From Sandarakinorhabdus sp. (GTDB taxonomy: Bacteria > Pseudomonadota > Alphaproteobacteria > Sphingomonadales > Sphingomonadaceae): a stretch of 9,960 nucleotides of DNA. The first letter of the stretch is position 1, and each line of letters starts with the position of its first letter. Below, piece after piece: positions 1 to 7,187 of the stretch. The notes beneath the pieces are model-generated. The model was not told where the DNA came from. It saw only the letters and a list, made by a program, of their open reading frames with translations, and did no database searches. The stretch spans positions 1-9,960 of the forward strand of contig JALOSK010000057.1 of the NCBI GenBank assembly GCA_025458465.1, given 5' to 3'. The translations under genes and the position numbers were made by a program.

Positions 1-81
1 CCGCCCGCGCTGCGCCCGGTTGCAACTGCCGCCGCATCCGTTATGCCGAAGGGCAGGGGAAACAGGCGGGGAGGCCGGATC

Positions 82-1665
82 TTGAGCAGCGATGCAGCCG
101 TGGTGCAGGATGTGATCGATCCCAGGCGGGACCGGCTGGTGATCGTGGCCAGTTCGCTGGGCACCGTGTTCGAATGGTATGATTTCTTCCTCTATGGCAT
201 TCTTGCCAGCCTGCTTGGCAAGTTGTTCTTTGCCACCGGCAACCCCACCACCGAACTGCTGTTCAGCCTGTTCGCCTTTGCCATCGGCTTCTTCTTCCGG
301 CCGCTGGGCGCGCTGCTGTTCGGCTGGTTCGGCGACAAGGTGGGGCGCAAATACACCTTCCTGATCACCATCAGCGTGATGGGCGGCGCCACCGCCTGCA
401 TCGGCCTTTTGCCCACCTATGAACAGGCCGGCATCATGGCGCCCATCCTGCTGCTGCTGCTGCGCACATTGCAGGGGCTGGCGCTGGGCGGCGAATATGG
501 CGGTGCGGCGATTTACGTGGCCGAACACGCCCCCCCGGGCAAACGCGGCGCCTATACAAGCTGGATCCAGGCGGCGGCGGCCGGCGGTTTCATGCTCACG
601 CTTGCCGTGGTGCTTTCGGCAAAGGCGATCATTCCGGAAGAGGCGTTCAATGCCTGGGGCTGGCGGGTGCCGTTCCTGGTGTCCATCCTGCTGCTCGCCA
701 TCTCGATCTGGGTGCGGCTGATGCTGGCCGAAAGCCCGGTGTTCCAGAAGATGAAGGCGGCCGGCACCACATCGAAGAACCCGTTCAAGGACGCGCTGTC
801 GGCGCCCGGCAACAAGGGCCGGCTGCTGATTGCGCTGGCGGTTTCGGCCGGCTTCACGGTGATCTTCTACACCAGCCAGTTCGGCACGCTGTATTTCCTG
901 CAGAACACCGCGCGCCTGCCGGAAACGGAAGCGCTGCTCTATCTCGCCGTTGGCGTGCTCGTCTCGGCGCCTGCCTATGTGTATTTCGGCGGCCTGTCGG
1001 ATCGGTTCGGGCGCAAGCAGGTGCTGGTCGCCGGTTTCGTGCTGACGCTGATCGCGCTGTTCCCGATCTTCAACCTGATGGCCAAGGGGGCCAATCCGGC
1101 GCTGTCGGAAGCCATGGCCAGCGCTCCCGTCACCGTCGAGCTGCCGCCCTGCGATTACAACATCTTCCTGAAACAGGAAGCCGAATGCGGCAAGGCGCTG
1201 GAATGGTTGACCAAGCGGGGTGTGTCATACAGCAAGACGGATGCACCCGTGCTGGCCATGAACGTGGCTGGCACGCGGCTTGAAGGCTTCGACAAGGACG
1301 CCTGGAACAGCGCGCTCAACACTGCCGGCTGGCCGGAAAAGGCCGATCCGGATCGCATCGTCGCCTGGCAGTTGCTGCTGGCGGTCATGGCCATCGGGCT
1401 GCTTTCGGGCTGGACCTATGCGCCGATTGCCGCGCTGCTGGTGGAGATGTTCCCGGCCCGTGTGCGCTATACCTCCATGTCGGTGCCCTATCATATCGGC
1501 ACGGGCTATTTCGGCGGGTTCCTGCCGGTGGTCTCGCAATATATCGTGGTGTCCACCGGCGATGTGTTTGCCGGCCTGTGGTACACGATCGCGGTGGTGA
1601 CAGTGGGTCTGATCGTGATGCTGCTGTTCCTGAAGGACACGCGCGACATCGACATCCACGATTGA
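82..1665 (+). CDS. MHS-family major facilitator transporter with a large periplasmic insertion
   Basis: Inner-membrane secondary transporter, probably importing a small organic acid or zwitterion with protons; substrate unknown. The FEWYDFFLYG stretch (residues 30-39) in TM1 is typical of the metabolite:H+ symporter group (ProP, KgtP, ShiA). The MFS motif A, GxxxDxxGRK, lies at residues 81-90 and is repeated as GGLSDRFGRK at 303-312. About 12 hydrophobic helices are visible. Between predicted TM9 and TM10 lies a hydrophilic insertion, about residues 334-425, with Cys357 and Cys369; topology puts it in the periplasm. I chose TTG82 because a strong GGGGAGG (68-74) sits 7 bases upstream. An in-frame ATG at 43 would give 540 residues but has no Shine-Dalgarno. 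The length of 527 aa exceeds the usual 430-500 because of the insertion. The stop is 9 bases before the CoA-transferase start, so the two are probably one operon. The family call is firm, the substrate is not. Confidence 0.88.
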   Translation: MSSDAAVVQDVIDPRRDRLVIVASSLGTVFEWYDFFLYGILASLLGKLFFATGNPTTELLFSLFAFAIGFFFRPLGALLFGWFGDKVGRKYTFLITISVMGGATACIGLLPTYEQAGIMAPILLLLLRTLQGLALGGEYGGAAIYVAEHAPPGKRGAYTSWIQAAAAGGFMLTLAVVLSAKAIIPEEAFNAWGWRVPFLVSILLLAISIWVRLMLAESPVFQKMKAAGTTSKNPFKDALSAPGNKGRLLIALAVSAGFTVIFYTSQFGTLYFLQNTARLPETEALLYLAVGVLVSAPAYVYFGGLSDRFGRKQVLVAGFVLTLIALFPIFNLMAKGANPALSEAMASAPVTVELPPCDYNIFLKQEAECGKALEWLTKRGVSYSKTDAPVLAMNVAGTRLEGFDKDAWNSALNTAGWPEKADPDRIVAWQLLLAVMAIGLLSGWTYAPIAALLVEMFPARVRYTSMSVPYHIGTGYFGGFLPVVSQYIVVSTGDVFAGLWYTIAVVTVGLIVMLLFLKDTRDIDIHD

Positions 1666-1674
1666 GGTGCCCTG

Positions 1675-2877
1675 ATGAGCGGACCGAACACCGGGCCCTT
1701 GGCCGGCTATCGCATCATTGATTGCTCGCAAATCGTCTCGGGTCCGATGGCCTGCCAGATGCTGGCCGATCAGGGGGCCGAGGTGGTCAAGGTGGAAAGC
1801 CCCGGCGGCGATCCGGTGCGCAGCCTGGGGCCGCGCAAGGGCGATCTGTCGTCCATGTTCATCGCGGTCAACCGCGGCAAGCAGGGCCTGTGCCTTGATC
1901 TGAAGCACCCGGATGGCGTGGCCATCCTCGAACGGCTGATCGCCACGGCCGATGTGCTGGTGGAAAATTTCCGCCCCGGTGTGATGGAACGGCTGGGGCT
2001 GGGCTGGGACCGGCTGCGTGGCCTGAACCCGCGCCTGATCTATTGCTCCATCACCGGCTTCGGCCCGGATGGCCCCTATCAGAACGTGCGCGTCTATGAT
2101 CCGGTCATCCAGGCCGTGTCGGGCATCGCCGCCTCCCAGGTGGACAAGGAAGGCACGCCCGGCCTCGTGCGCCATCTGGTGGCCGACAAGGTGACGGCGC
2201 TGACTGCCGCGCAGGCCATCACCGCCGCGCTGCTGCGCCGGGAACGTGGTGGGGATGGCGCGCCCGGCGAACGGTTGGAAGTGGCTATGCTGGATGCCGC
2301 CATCGCCTTCAACTGGCCCGATGGCATGTACAATTACAGTTTTCAGGATGATGCGCCCGACCGCTGGCCCGAATATGGCGCGCAGATGCGGCTGTGGAAG
2401 GCGGCCGATGGCCAGGTCGCGATCGGCGCCCTGCAGGATGCCGAGTTCGTGGCACTTGCCCGCAGCCTTGGCCGCGATGATCTGGCCGACGATCCGCGCT
2501 TCCGATCCCCGGCGGGCCGCATCAAGTATCAGCGCGAATGGGCGCCGCAGGTCTCGGCCGAGATCGCCCGCCGCACCCGGGCCGAGCTGATGGCGGGCTT
2601 TGTGGCCCATGGCGCCGTGGGCGGTCCGGTGGTGAAGCTGGAAGACGTCCCCGAAGATGCGCAGGTGCAGCACAACGGCATCTGTATCGAGGTGGCACAT
2701 GATGACGCGGTGGGCCGTGTGCGCCAGGCCCGCGCGCCGGCCCGCTTTGGCAGCGCCCTGCCGGCCCCCGGCCCGGCGCCGCATCTGGGCCAGCACAGCC
2801 GGCAAGTGCTTGCCGTGCTGGGCCATGATGATGCCGCCATTGCCGCCCTGATCGAAGCCGGCATCGTGAAGGGCTGA
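1675..2877 (+). CDS. Family III (CaiB/BaiF) CoA-transferase
   Basis: Cytoplasmic enzyme that moves coenzyme A from an acyl-CoA donor to a free carboxylic acid through a mixed anhydride on an aspartate. The family N-terminus is clear: LAGYRIIDCSQIVSGP, then GAEVVKVESPGGDPVR, NRGKQGLCLDLK, and the ADVLVENFRPGVMERLGL block with YCSITGFGPDGPYQ after it. By position Asp171 (in VADKVTAL) is the likely counterpart of the catalytic Asp169 of formyl-CoA transferase; this is a motif inference. The 400 aa length is normal for the family. GAGG at 1664-1667 overlaps the transporter stop codon and lies 7 bases before the ATG, which supports translational coupling. Pairing with an MHS transporter suggests uptake and CoA activation of the same carboxylate, but nothing in the sequence names it. 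Members include formyl-CoA, succinyl-CoA:acid and carnitine CoA-transferases and racemases; I cannot choose among them. Confidence 0.9.
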   Translation: MSGPNTGPLAGYRIIDCSQIVSGPMACQMLADQGAEVVKVESPGGDPVRSLGPRKGDLSSMFIAVNRGKQGLCLDLKHPDGVAILERLIATADVLVENFRPGVMERLGLGWDRLRGLNPRLIYCSITGFGPDGPYQNVRVYDPVIQAVSGIAASQVDKEGTPGLVRHLVADKVTALTAAQAITAALLRRERGGDGAPGERLEVAMLDAAIAFNWPDGMYNYSFQDDAPDRWPEYGAQMRLWKAADGQVAIGALQDAEFVALARSLGRDDLADDPRFRSPAGRIKYQREWAPQVSAEIARRTRAELMAGFVAHGAVGGPVVKLEDVPEDAQVQHNGICIEVAHDDAVGRVRQARAPARFGSALPAPGPAPHLGQHSRQVLAVLGHDDAAIAALIEAGIVKG

Positions 2878-2962
2878 ACTTCGGCTGAAATGGCCCTGAA
2901 AGGCGCTGGCCGGCCCGGCATGGCTCTTGCATCATTGCCGCGGGGCCTGCGCTGATTCTGCC

Positions 2963-2991
2963 ATTGCAGCGGCCGGCGCGGCTTCCCATAT
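2963..2991 (+). promoter_or_regulatory. Candidate heat-shock (RpoH-like) promoter of lon
   Basis: ATTGCAG (2963-2969) and TCCCATAT (2984-2991) are separated by 14 bases. The second element matches the E. coli sigma-32 -10 consensus CCCCATWT at 7 of 8 positions and the spacing is in the 13-15 range; the -35 matches CTTGAAA only partly. lon is a classic RpoH target, so the placement makes sense. Transcription would begin near 2998 and give a leader of about 36 bases. Read as a sigma-70 promoter, the same region (TTGCAG, 17 bases, CATATC) is poor. No transcript data, so this is a candidate only. Confidence 0.35.
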
Positions 2992-3003
2992 CGGGCAGGA
3001 CAG

Positions 3004-3021
3004 GCGGCCATCGATGGCCGC
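3004..3021. repeat. Perfect 18-base palindrome in the lon leader
   Basis: GCGGCCATCGATGGCCGC equals its own reverse complement. It ends 3 bases before the GGAGA ribosome binding site (3025-3029) of lon. As DNA it could be an operator; as RNA it could fold into a 7-bp stem with a UCGA loop beside the ribosome binding site. It is too short of a U-tract to be a terminator. Confidence 0.6.
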
Positions 3022-3033
3022 GACGGAGACGAG

Positions 3034-5442
3034 ATGACAAGCGAAACCCAGATACTGCCCGTCCAGACCCTGCCCGTCCTGCCGCTGCGCGACATCGTGG
3101 TGTTCCCGCAGATGATCGTGCCGCTGTTCGTGGGCCGCGAGAAATCGGTGGCGGCGCTGGAAGCTGCCATGGCCGACAATCGCACCGTGTTCCTGCTCAG
3201 CCAGAAGAACCCGTCGGACGAGGATCCCGATGCCGACGGGCTGTACGATGTGGGCACGGTGGCCACCGTGCTGCAACTGCTGAAGTTGCCGGATGGCACG
3301 GTGAAGGTGCTGGTGGAAGGCCAGACCCGCGCCAGCCTGGTGACGCTGAACGGCGATGCCGGCCATCTGGTGGCCGAGGTGGCCGACCGCCCGGACACCG
3401 AACGTGCCGATACCGAGATCGCCGCGCTGCTGCGTTCGGCGCAGAGCCAGTTCGAACAGTTCGTGAAGCTGAACAAGAAGGTGGCGCCGGAAATCGCCAG
3501 CCAGATTGCCGCGATCGAGGAACCGGGCCGCTTTGCCGACACGGTGGCCGCCAACCTGGGCCTGAAGATTGCCGACAAGCAGGCCCTGCTGGCCGAACCG
3601 GACGTGGGCGCGCGGCTGGAGAAGATCTTTGCCTTCATGGAAGGCGAGCTGGGCGTGCTGCAGGTTGAGAAGAAGATCCGCAACCGCGTGAAGCGGCAGA
3701 TGGAAAAGAGCCAGCGCGAATATTATCTGAATGAGCAGATGAAGGCGATCCAGCGCGAGCTGGGCGAGGATGACGAGAAGGACGAAGCCGCCGAGTTCGA
3801 AGGGCGCATCGCCAAGACCAGGCTTTCCAAGGAAGCGCGCGAAAAGGCCATGGCCGAACTGAAGAAGTTCAAGGCGATGGCGCCGCAGTCGGCAGAGGCC
3901 ACCGTGGTGCGCAACTATCTCGACACGCTGCTGGGGCTGCCGTGGGCCAAGAAGTCCAAGGTGAAGAAGGACATCGTGTCGGCGCAGGCCGTGCTGGATG
4001 CCGATCATTATGGCCTTGAGAAGGTGAAGGACCGGATCATCGAATATCTGGCCGTGCAGGCGCGCACCAACAAGCTGAAGGGGCCGATCCTGTGCCTTGT
4101 CGGCCCGCCCGGCGTCGGCAAGACCAGCCTTGGCCGCAGCATCGCCAAGGCGACGGGGCGCGAATTCATTCGCCACAGCCTTGGCGGCGTGCGCGACGAG
4201 GCCGAGATCAGGGGCCACCGCCGCACCTACATCGGTTCGATGCCCGGCAAGATCATCCAGAACCTGAAGAAGGCTGGCACGTCAAACCCGCTGTTCCTGC
4301 TGGATGAAATCGACAAGCTGGGCCAGGATTTCCGCGGTGACCCGGCGTCGGCCCTGCTCGAGGTGCTGGATCCTGAACAGAACAAGGCGTTCAACGACCA
4401 TTATCTGGAGGTCGATTACGACCTGTCGGACGTGATGTTCGTCACCACCGCCAACAGCTACAACATGCCCCAGCCGCTGCTGGACCGCATGGAGATCATC
4501 ACGCTGTCGGGCTACACCGAGGACGAGAAGGTCGAGATTGCCAAGCGCCACCTGGTGCCCAAGCAATATGAGGCACATGGCCTGAAGCCCGAGGAGTTCG
4601 CGGTTGCCGACGAGGCGATCCGCGATCTGGTGCGCTATTACACGCGCGAAGCCGGCGTCCGGAAGCTGGAGCGCGAGGTTGCCAAGCTGGCACGGAAGGC
4701 CCTGCGCCGCATCCTGGAAGGCAAGGACACCAGCGTCACCGTCACGTCCGACAACCTCGCGGACTTTGCCGGCGTGCGCAAATATCGCTTTGGCCTGGCC
4801 GATGCCGAAGACCAGATCGGTGCCGTGACCGGCCTGGCGTGGACGGAAGTGGGCGGCGACCTGCTGACCATCGAAGCCGTCACGTCGCCGGGCAAGGGCA
4901 CCATCAAGACCACCGGCAAGCTGGGCAGCGTGATGACCGAATCGATTTCGGCGGCGCTGTCGTTCGTGCGGGCGCGGGCGACGCATTATGGCATCAAGCC
5001 CAGCCTGTTTGAAAAGAAGGACATCCACGTGCACGTGCCGGAAGGCGCGACGCCGAAGGATGGCCCTTCGGCCGGCATCGCGATGGTGACGGCGATCATC
5101 TCGACGCTGACCGGCGTTGCCGTGAAGCGCGATGTCGCGATGACCGGCGAGGTGACGCTGCGCGGCCGCGTGCTGCCGATCGGCGGCCTCAAGGAAAAGC
5201 TGCTGGCGGCGCTGCGTGGCGGCATCACCACCGTGCTGATCCCGGCCGAGAACGAGAAGGACCTGGCCGACATTCCGGACAATGTGAAACAGGGGATCAC
5301 CATCATCCCGGTTTCCCATGTCGATGAGGTGCTGGCGCTGGCACTGACCCAGCCGCTGGTGCCGATCGAATGGACGGAAGCCGATGAAAAGGCGGTGCAA
5401 CCGCCCGCGGCAGTGGCCACCGAACCGGCGGTCCGTCACTGA
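3034..5442 (+). CDS. lon: ATP-dependent protease Lon (LonA type)
   Basis: Cytoplasmic AAA+ serine protease (hexameric in the family) that degrades misfolded proteins and selected regulators. The N-terminal substrate-binding domain starts at [14 protein letters not shown]. It is followed by a charged coiled-coil region (about 205-265, with [20 protein letters not shown]), Walker A GPPGVGKT (357-364), Walker [10 protein letters not shown] (420-428) and the protease domain. The catalytic serine in PKDGPSAG is Ser679 and the catalytic lysine in GGLKEK is Lys722, the same numbers as in E. coli Lon. At 802 aa the protein is intact and close to the family's usual length. ATG3034 is supported by GGAGA at 3025-3029. 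A candidate RpoH promoter and a palindrome lie upstream and a long hairpin follows the stop. The frequent alphaproteobacterial neighbours clpX and hupB are not in this window. Confidence 0.98.
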   Translation: MTSETQILPVQTLPVLPLRDIVVFPQMIVPLFVGREKSVAALEAAMADNRTVFLLSQKNPSDEDPDADGLYDVGTVATVLQLLKLPDGTVKVLVEGQTRASLVTLNGDAGHLVAEVADRPDTERADTEIAALLRSAQSQFEQFVKLNKKVAPEIASQIAAIEEPGRFADTVAANLGLKIADKQALLAEPDVGARLEKIFAFMEGELGVLQVEKKIRNRVKRQMEKSQREYYLNEQMKAIQRELGEDDEKDEAAEFEGRIAKTRLSKEAREKAMAELKKFKAMAPQSAEATVVRNYLDTLLGLPWAKKSKVKKDIVSAQAVLDADHYGLEKVKDRIIEYLAVQARTNKLKGPILCLVGPPGVGKTSLGRSIAKATGREFIRHSLGGVRDEAEIRGHRRTYIGSMPGKIIQNLKKAGTSNPLFLLDEIDKLGQDFRGDPASALLEVLDPEQNKAFNDHYLEVDYDLSDVMFVTTANSYNMPQPLLDRMEIITLSGYTEDEKVEIAKRHLVPKQYEAHGLKPEEFAVADEAIRDLVRYYTREAGVRKLEREVAKLARKALRRILEGKDTSVTVTSDNLADFAGVRKYRFGLADAEDQIGAVTGLAWTEVGGDLLTIEAVTSPGKGTIKTTGKLGSVMTESISAALSFVRARATHYGIKPSLFEKKDIHVHVPEGATPKDGPSAGIAMVTAIISTLTGVAVKRDVAMTGEVTLRGRVLPIGGLKEKLLAALRGGITTVLIPAENEKDLADIPDNVKQGITIIPVSHVDEVLALALTQPLVPIEWTEADEKAVQPPAAVATEPAVRH

Positions 5443-5453
5443 ATTTGAGGTTG

Positions 5454-5489
5454 CGGGTTGGGTGGGGCTTTACAGCGCCGCCCAACCCG
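5454..5489 (+). terminator. Long hairpin after lon, probable terminator or processing stem
   Basis: Arms 5454-5465 and 5478-5489 pair over 12 bp with one G-U. After one G-G mismatch (5466/5477) three more pairs close a TTAC loop at 5470-5473. The structure begins 12 bases after the lon stop codon and ends 26 bases before the tRNA. It is followed by TCTAATC and not by a T-run, so it is a poor intrinsic terminator by the strict rule. It may terminate weakly, or protect the lon 3' end and separate it from the tRNA. Confidence 0.6.
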
Positions 5490-5515
5490 TCTAATCGGCG
5501 CCTCCCGATGGAAAT

Positions 5516-5590
5516 GGGCGCGTAGCTCAGCGGTAGAGCACTGCTTTCACACGGCAGGGGTCACAGGTTCAATCCCTGTCGCGCCCACCA
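5516..5590 (+). tRNA. tRNA-Val(CAC)
   Basis: A full cloverleaf is visible. The 7-bp acceptor stem pairs GGGCGCG (5516-5522) with CGCGCCC (5580-5586). The D-arm contains TAGCTCAGCGGTAGAGCA. The anticodon stem CTGCT/GGCAG (5541-5545/5553-5557) encloses loop TTCACAC, with anticodon CAC at 5548-5550, reading GUG valine codons. The T-arm ACAGG-TTCAATC-CCTGT spans 5563-5579. The discriminator is A5587 and the CCA end (5588-5590) is encoded. The variable loop is short. No integrase gene or duplicated 3' end is seen nearby, so there is no sign that it serves as an attachment site here. Confidence 0.97.
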
Positions 5591-5635
5591 TTTCCCCCTT
5601 CATCAAGATGCTTGCGCGCGCCGCCGATCACCGGC

Positions 5636-6661
5636 ATGGCCGCGCCGATGAACGCCCCGGCCAGGATCCCCAACCCCACGACAGATTGGCAGCAGCAACA
5701 GCGCGCTGCCCGCCTCAGTACCGGCGAACTGCTGGCCGGCCTTGGCCTGTCTGCCGCCGATTTCCCGCACGGGGTGATTGCGGCGCCGGATTTCCCGCTG
5801 TCGGTCCCGCCGCACTTCCGCTCGCTGATCCGGGCTGGCGATCCGCACGATCCGCTGCTCCTTCAAGTGCTGGCGCGCGGGGAGGAGGCGCTGCCGCAGC
5901 CGGGCCGCCTCACCGATCCGCTTGAGGAGGCCGATTATCGCGAAGCGCCCGGCCTGCTGCGCAAATATCGCAGCCGCGCGCTGCTGATTGCCTCGGGCGC
6001 CTGTGCCATCCACTGCCGTTACTGTTTCCGCCGCCATTATGATTATGGCGAGGCGATGCTGACCCGCAGCCGCGAGGCCGAGGCGTTGGCCGCCATCGCT
6101 GCGGATCCCGGCATCGAGGAGGTGATCCTTTCGGGCGGTGATCCCCTCAGCCTGCCTGATGAACGGCTGGCGGCGCTGGTGATGTCGCTGGAGGGCATTG
6201 CCCACCTCACCACGCTGCGCCTGCACAGCCGCACGCTCACCACCATCCCGGATCGCGTCACGCCGGCACTGCTGGCGCTGCTGTCGGCCACGCGGATGCA
6301 GGTGGTGATCGTGGTCCACACCAACCATGCCAACGAGATTTCGGATGCTGTGGCCGCTGCGCTGGGCCGGTTGCGGCAGGCGGGGGTGACGTTGCTGAAT
6401 CAATCGGTGCTGCTGGCCGGGGTGAACGCTGCGGCGCCAGTGCTGGCCGCCCATGCCCGCCGGCTGTTCGCGGCGGGCGTGCTGCCTTATTACGTGCATC
6501 TCACCGATCCGGTGGCCGGGGCGGCGCATTTCGACGTGGACGAAGCCCGCGCCCGCGCCATCGAAGCCGAACTGCGCGGGGTGCTGCCAGGCTATCTGGT
6601 GCCGCGCTTCGTGCGCGAGGTGCCGGGGCGGGACAGCAAGACGCCGCTGTCTGCGCTGTAA
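5636..6661 (+). CDS. epmB: EpmB-type L-lysine 2,3-aminomutase (KamA-family radical SAM)
   Basis: Radical S-adenosylmethionine enzyme with a [4Fe-4S] cluster and pyridoxal phosphate. EpmB makes (R)-beta-lysine, which EpmA then attaches to a lysine of elongation factor P. The cluster motif CxxxCxxC is GACAIHCRYCFRRH, Cys123/127/130. VILSGGDPL, LRLHSRT, HTNHANEI, GVTLLNQSVLL and LPYYVHLTDPVAGAAHF follow in the family order. The near-terminal DSKTPL places the likely PLP lysine at Lys335. At 341 aa it has the short EpmB build and lacks the C-terminal zinc-binding extension of clostridial KamA. The start is uncertain: ATG5636, ATG5648 and TTG5612 are in frame and none has a convincing Shine-Dalgarno. 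The gene starts 45 bases after the tRNA with no evident promoter. Neither epmA nor efp is in the window, so the EF-P role is inferred from family likeness; free beta-lysine production is the alternative. Confidence 0.88.
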   Translation: MAAPMNAPARIPNPTTDWQQQQRAARLSTGELLAGLGLSAADFPHGVIAAPDFPLSVPPHFRSLIRAGDPHDPLLLQVLARGEEALPQPGRLTDPLEEADYREAPGLLRKYRSRALLIASGACAIHCRYCFRRHYDYGEAMLTRSREAEALAAIAADPGIEEVILSGGDPLSLPDERLAALVMSLEGIAHLTTLRLHSRTLTTIPDRVTPALLALLSATRMQVVIVVHTNHANEISDAVAAALGRLRQAGVTLLNQSVLLAGVNAAAPVLAAHARRLFAAGVLPYYVHLTDPVAGAAHFDVDEARARAIEAELRGVLPGYLVPRFVREVPGRDSKTPLSAL

Positions 6662-6662
6662 G

Positions 6663-6721
6663 CAACATGAACGCCAACATGAACGGCGGCTGACAGGTTC
6701 GTTCAGGCTGTTCACATGTGA
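6663..6721. repeat. Cluster of direct and inverted repeats ahead of the glycine-zipper pair
   Basis: CAACATGAACG occurs twice (6663-6673 and 6675-6685, period 12). TGAACG at 6680-6685 is mirrored by CGTTCA at 6700-6705, giving an inverted repeat with a 14-base gap. GTTC recurs at 6697, 6701 and 6710. A separate perfect palindrome, TCACATGTGA, lies at 6712-6721. The cluster fills the gap between the epmB stop and the first secreted-protein gene, so it is placed like an operator or regulated promoter. CTGACA at 6690-6695 could be a -35, but no good -10 is 16-18 bases downstream. An 8-codon open frame (MNANMNGG, 6667-6693) lies in it without a visible ribosome binding site. Confidence 0.55.
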
Positions 6722-6763
6722 CGTGTGCGAATCAGTCATCACCAACATTGGTGGAGACAGACG

Positions 6764-7162
6764 ATGCGTCACGGAATCATTCTGGGTGTTCTGGCCAGCA
6801 TGGCGCTGGCAATGCCGGCCGCGGCGCAGTGGAACGGCGGCCATCCCGGCAATCAGAACTGGAACAATGCCGGCTGGCAGCAGGTTGGCTGGGACGATGA
6901 TCGCTGGGACGATCGGCGCGACCGCCGCTGGAACGACCGCCGCTGGAACAATCGCGGCAACTGGAACGGCGGCTGGGATGATGGCCGGTATTGCCGGCGC
7001 AGCGATGGCGGCACCGGCACCGTGCTGGGCGCGGTTGTAGGCGGCGTGGCTGGCAACGAAGTGGCCCGCCGTGGCGACAAGACATTGGGCACCGTGGCAG
7101 GCGCCGTGGTTGGCGGCCTGCTGGGCCGCAGCATCGACCGCGGTCGCGTGGTTTGCCGATAA
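6764..7162 (+). CDS. Secreted glycine-zipper protein, small paralogue
   Basis: Function unknown; predicted to be exported. Residues 1-21 form a signal peptide with a probable cut at AAA^Q and no lipobox cysteine. Residues 22-75 are low-complexity and rich in Trp, Asp, Asn, Arg and Gly (for example DDDRWDDRRDRRWNDRRW) and look disordered. Residues 76-132 are a glycine-zipper hairpin of the 17-kDa surface antigen / 2TM type (VLGAVVGGVAGNEVA and LGTVAGAVVGGLLG). The hairpin is bracketed by the protein's only cysteines, Cys77 and Cys131. The start ATG6764 has GGAGA at 6753-6757. The protein shares the last 57 residues (33 identical, no gaps) with the product of the next gene, which begins 25 bases downstream, so the two look like a tandem duplication transcribed together. 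An envelope-associated role is inferred from the family only. Confidence 0.9.
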   Translation: MRHGIILGVLASMALAMPAAAQWNGGHPGNQNWNNAGWQQVGWDDDRWDDRRDRRWNDRRWNNRGNWNGGWDDGRYCRRSDGGTGTVLGAVVGGVAGNEVARRGDKTLGTVAGAVVGGLLGRSIDRGRVVCR

Positions 7163-7187
7163 CCAGGCTCGAGTGAGGGAGAGGGAG

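Noticed and set aside
1..85. Plus-strand frame 2 open from the edge to a TGA at 83-85, possibly the end of an upstream gene
   Set aside because: Only 27 codons with no recognisable sequence; it overlaps the TTG start, which is suggestive, but the identity cannot be supported.
1225..2826. Long minus-strand open frame (533 codons) opposite the transporter end and the CoA-transferase
   Set aside because: The translation is His/Arg/Gln/Ala-rich with no family motif, and the plus strand here codes for two clear families. It is a high-GC antisense shadow.
2932..4218. Minus-strand open frame (428 codons) opposite lon
   Set aside because: Low-complexity His/Leu/Arg composition, no ribosome binding site, fully covered by the well-conserved lon frame.
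5516..5660. Integrative element at tRNA-Val
   Set aside because: No integrase, no repeated tRNA 3' end and no composition shift downstream; the following genes are ordinary chromosomal genes.
6712..6721. TCACATGTGA as a CRP/FNR-type site
   Set aside because: The arms are in the reverse order and lack the 6-base spacer of TGTGA-N6-TCACA, so it is kept only as an unexplained palindrome.
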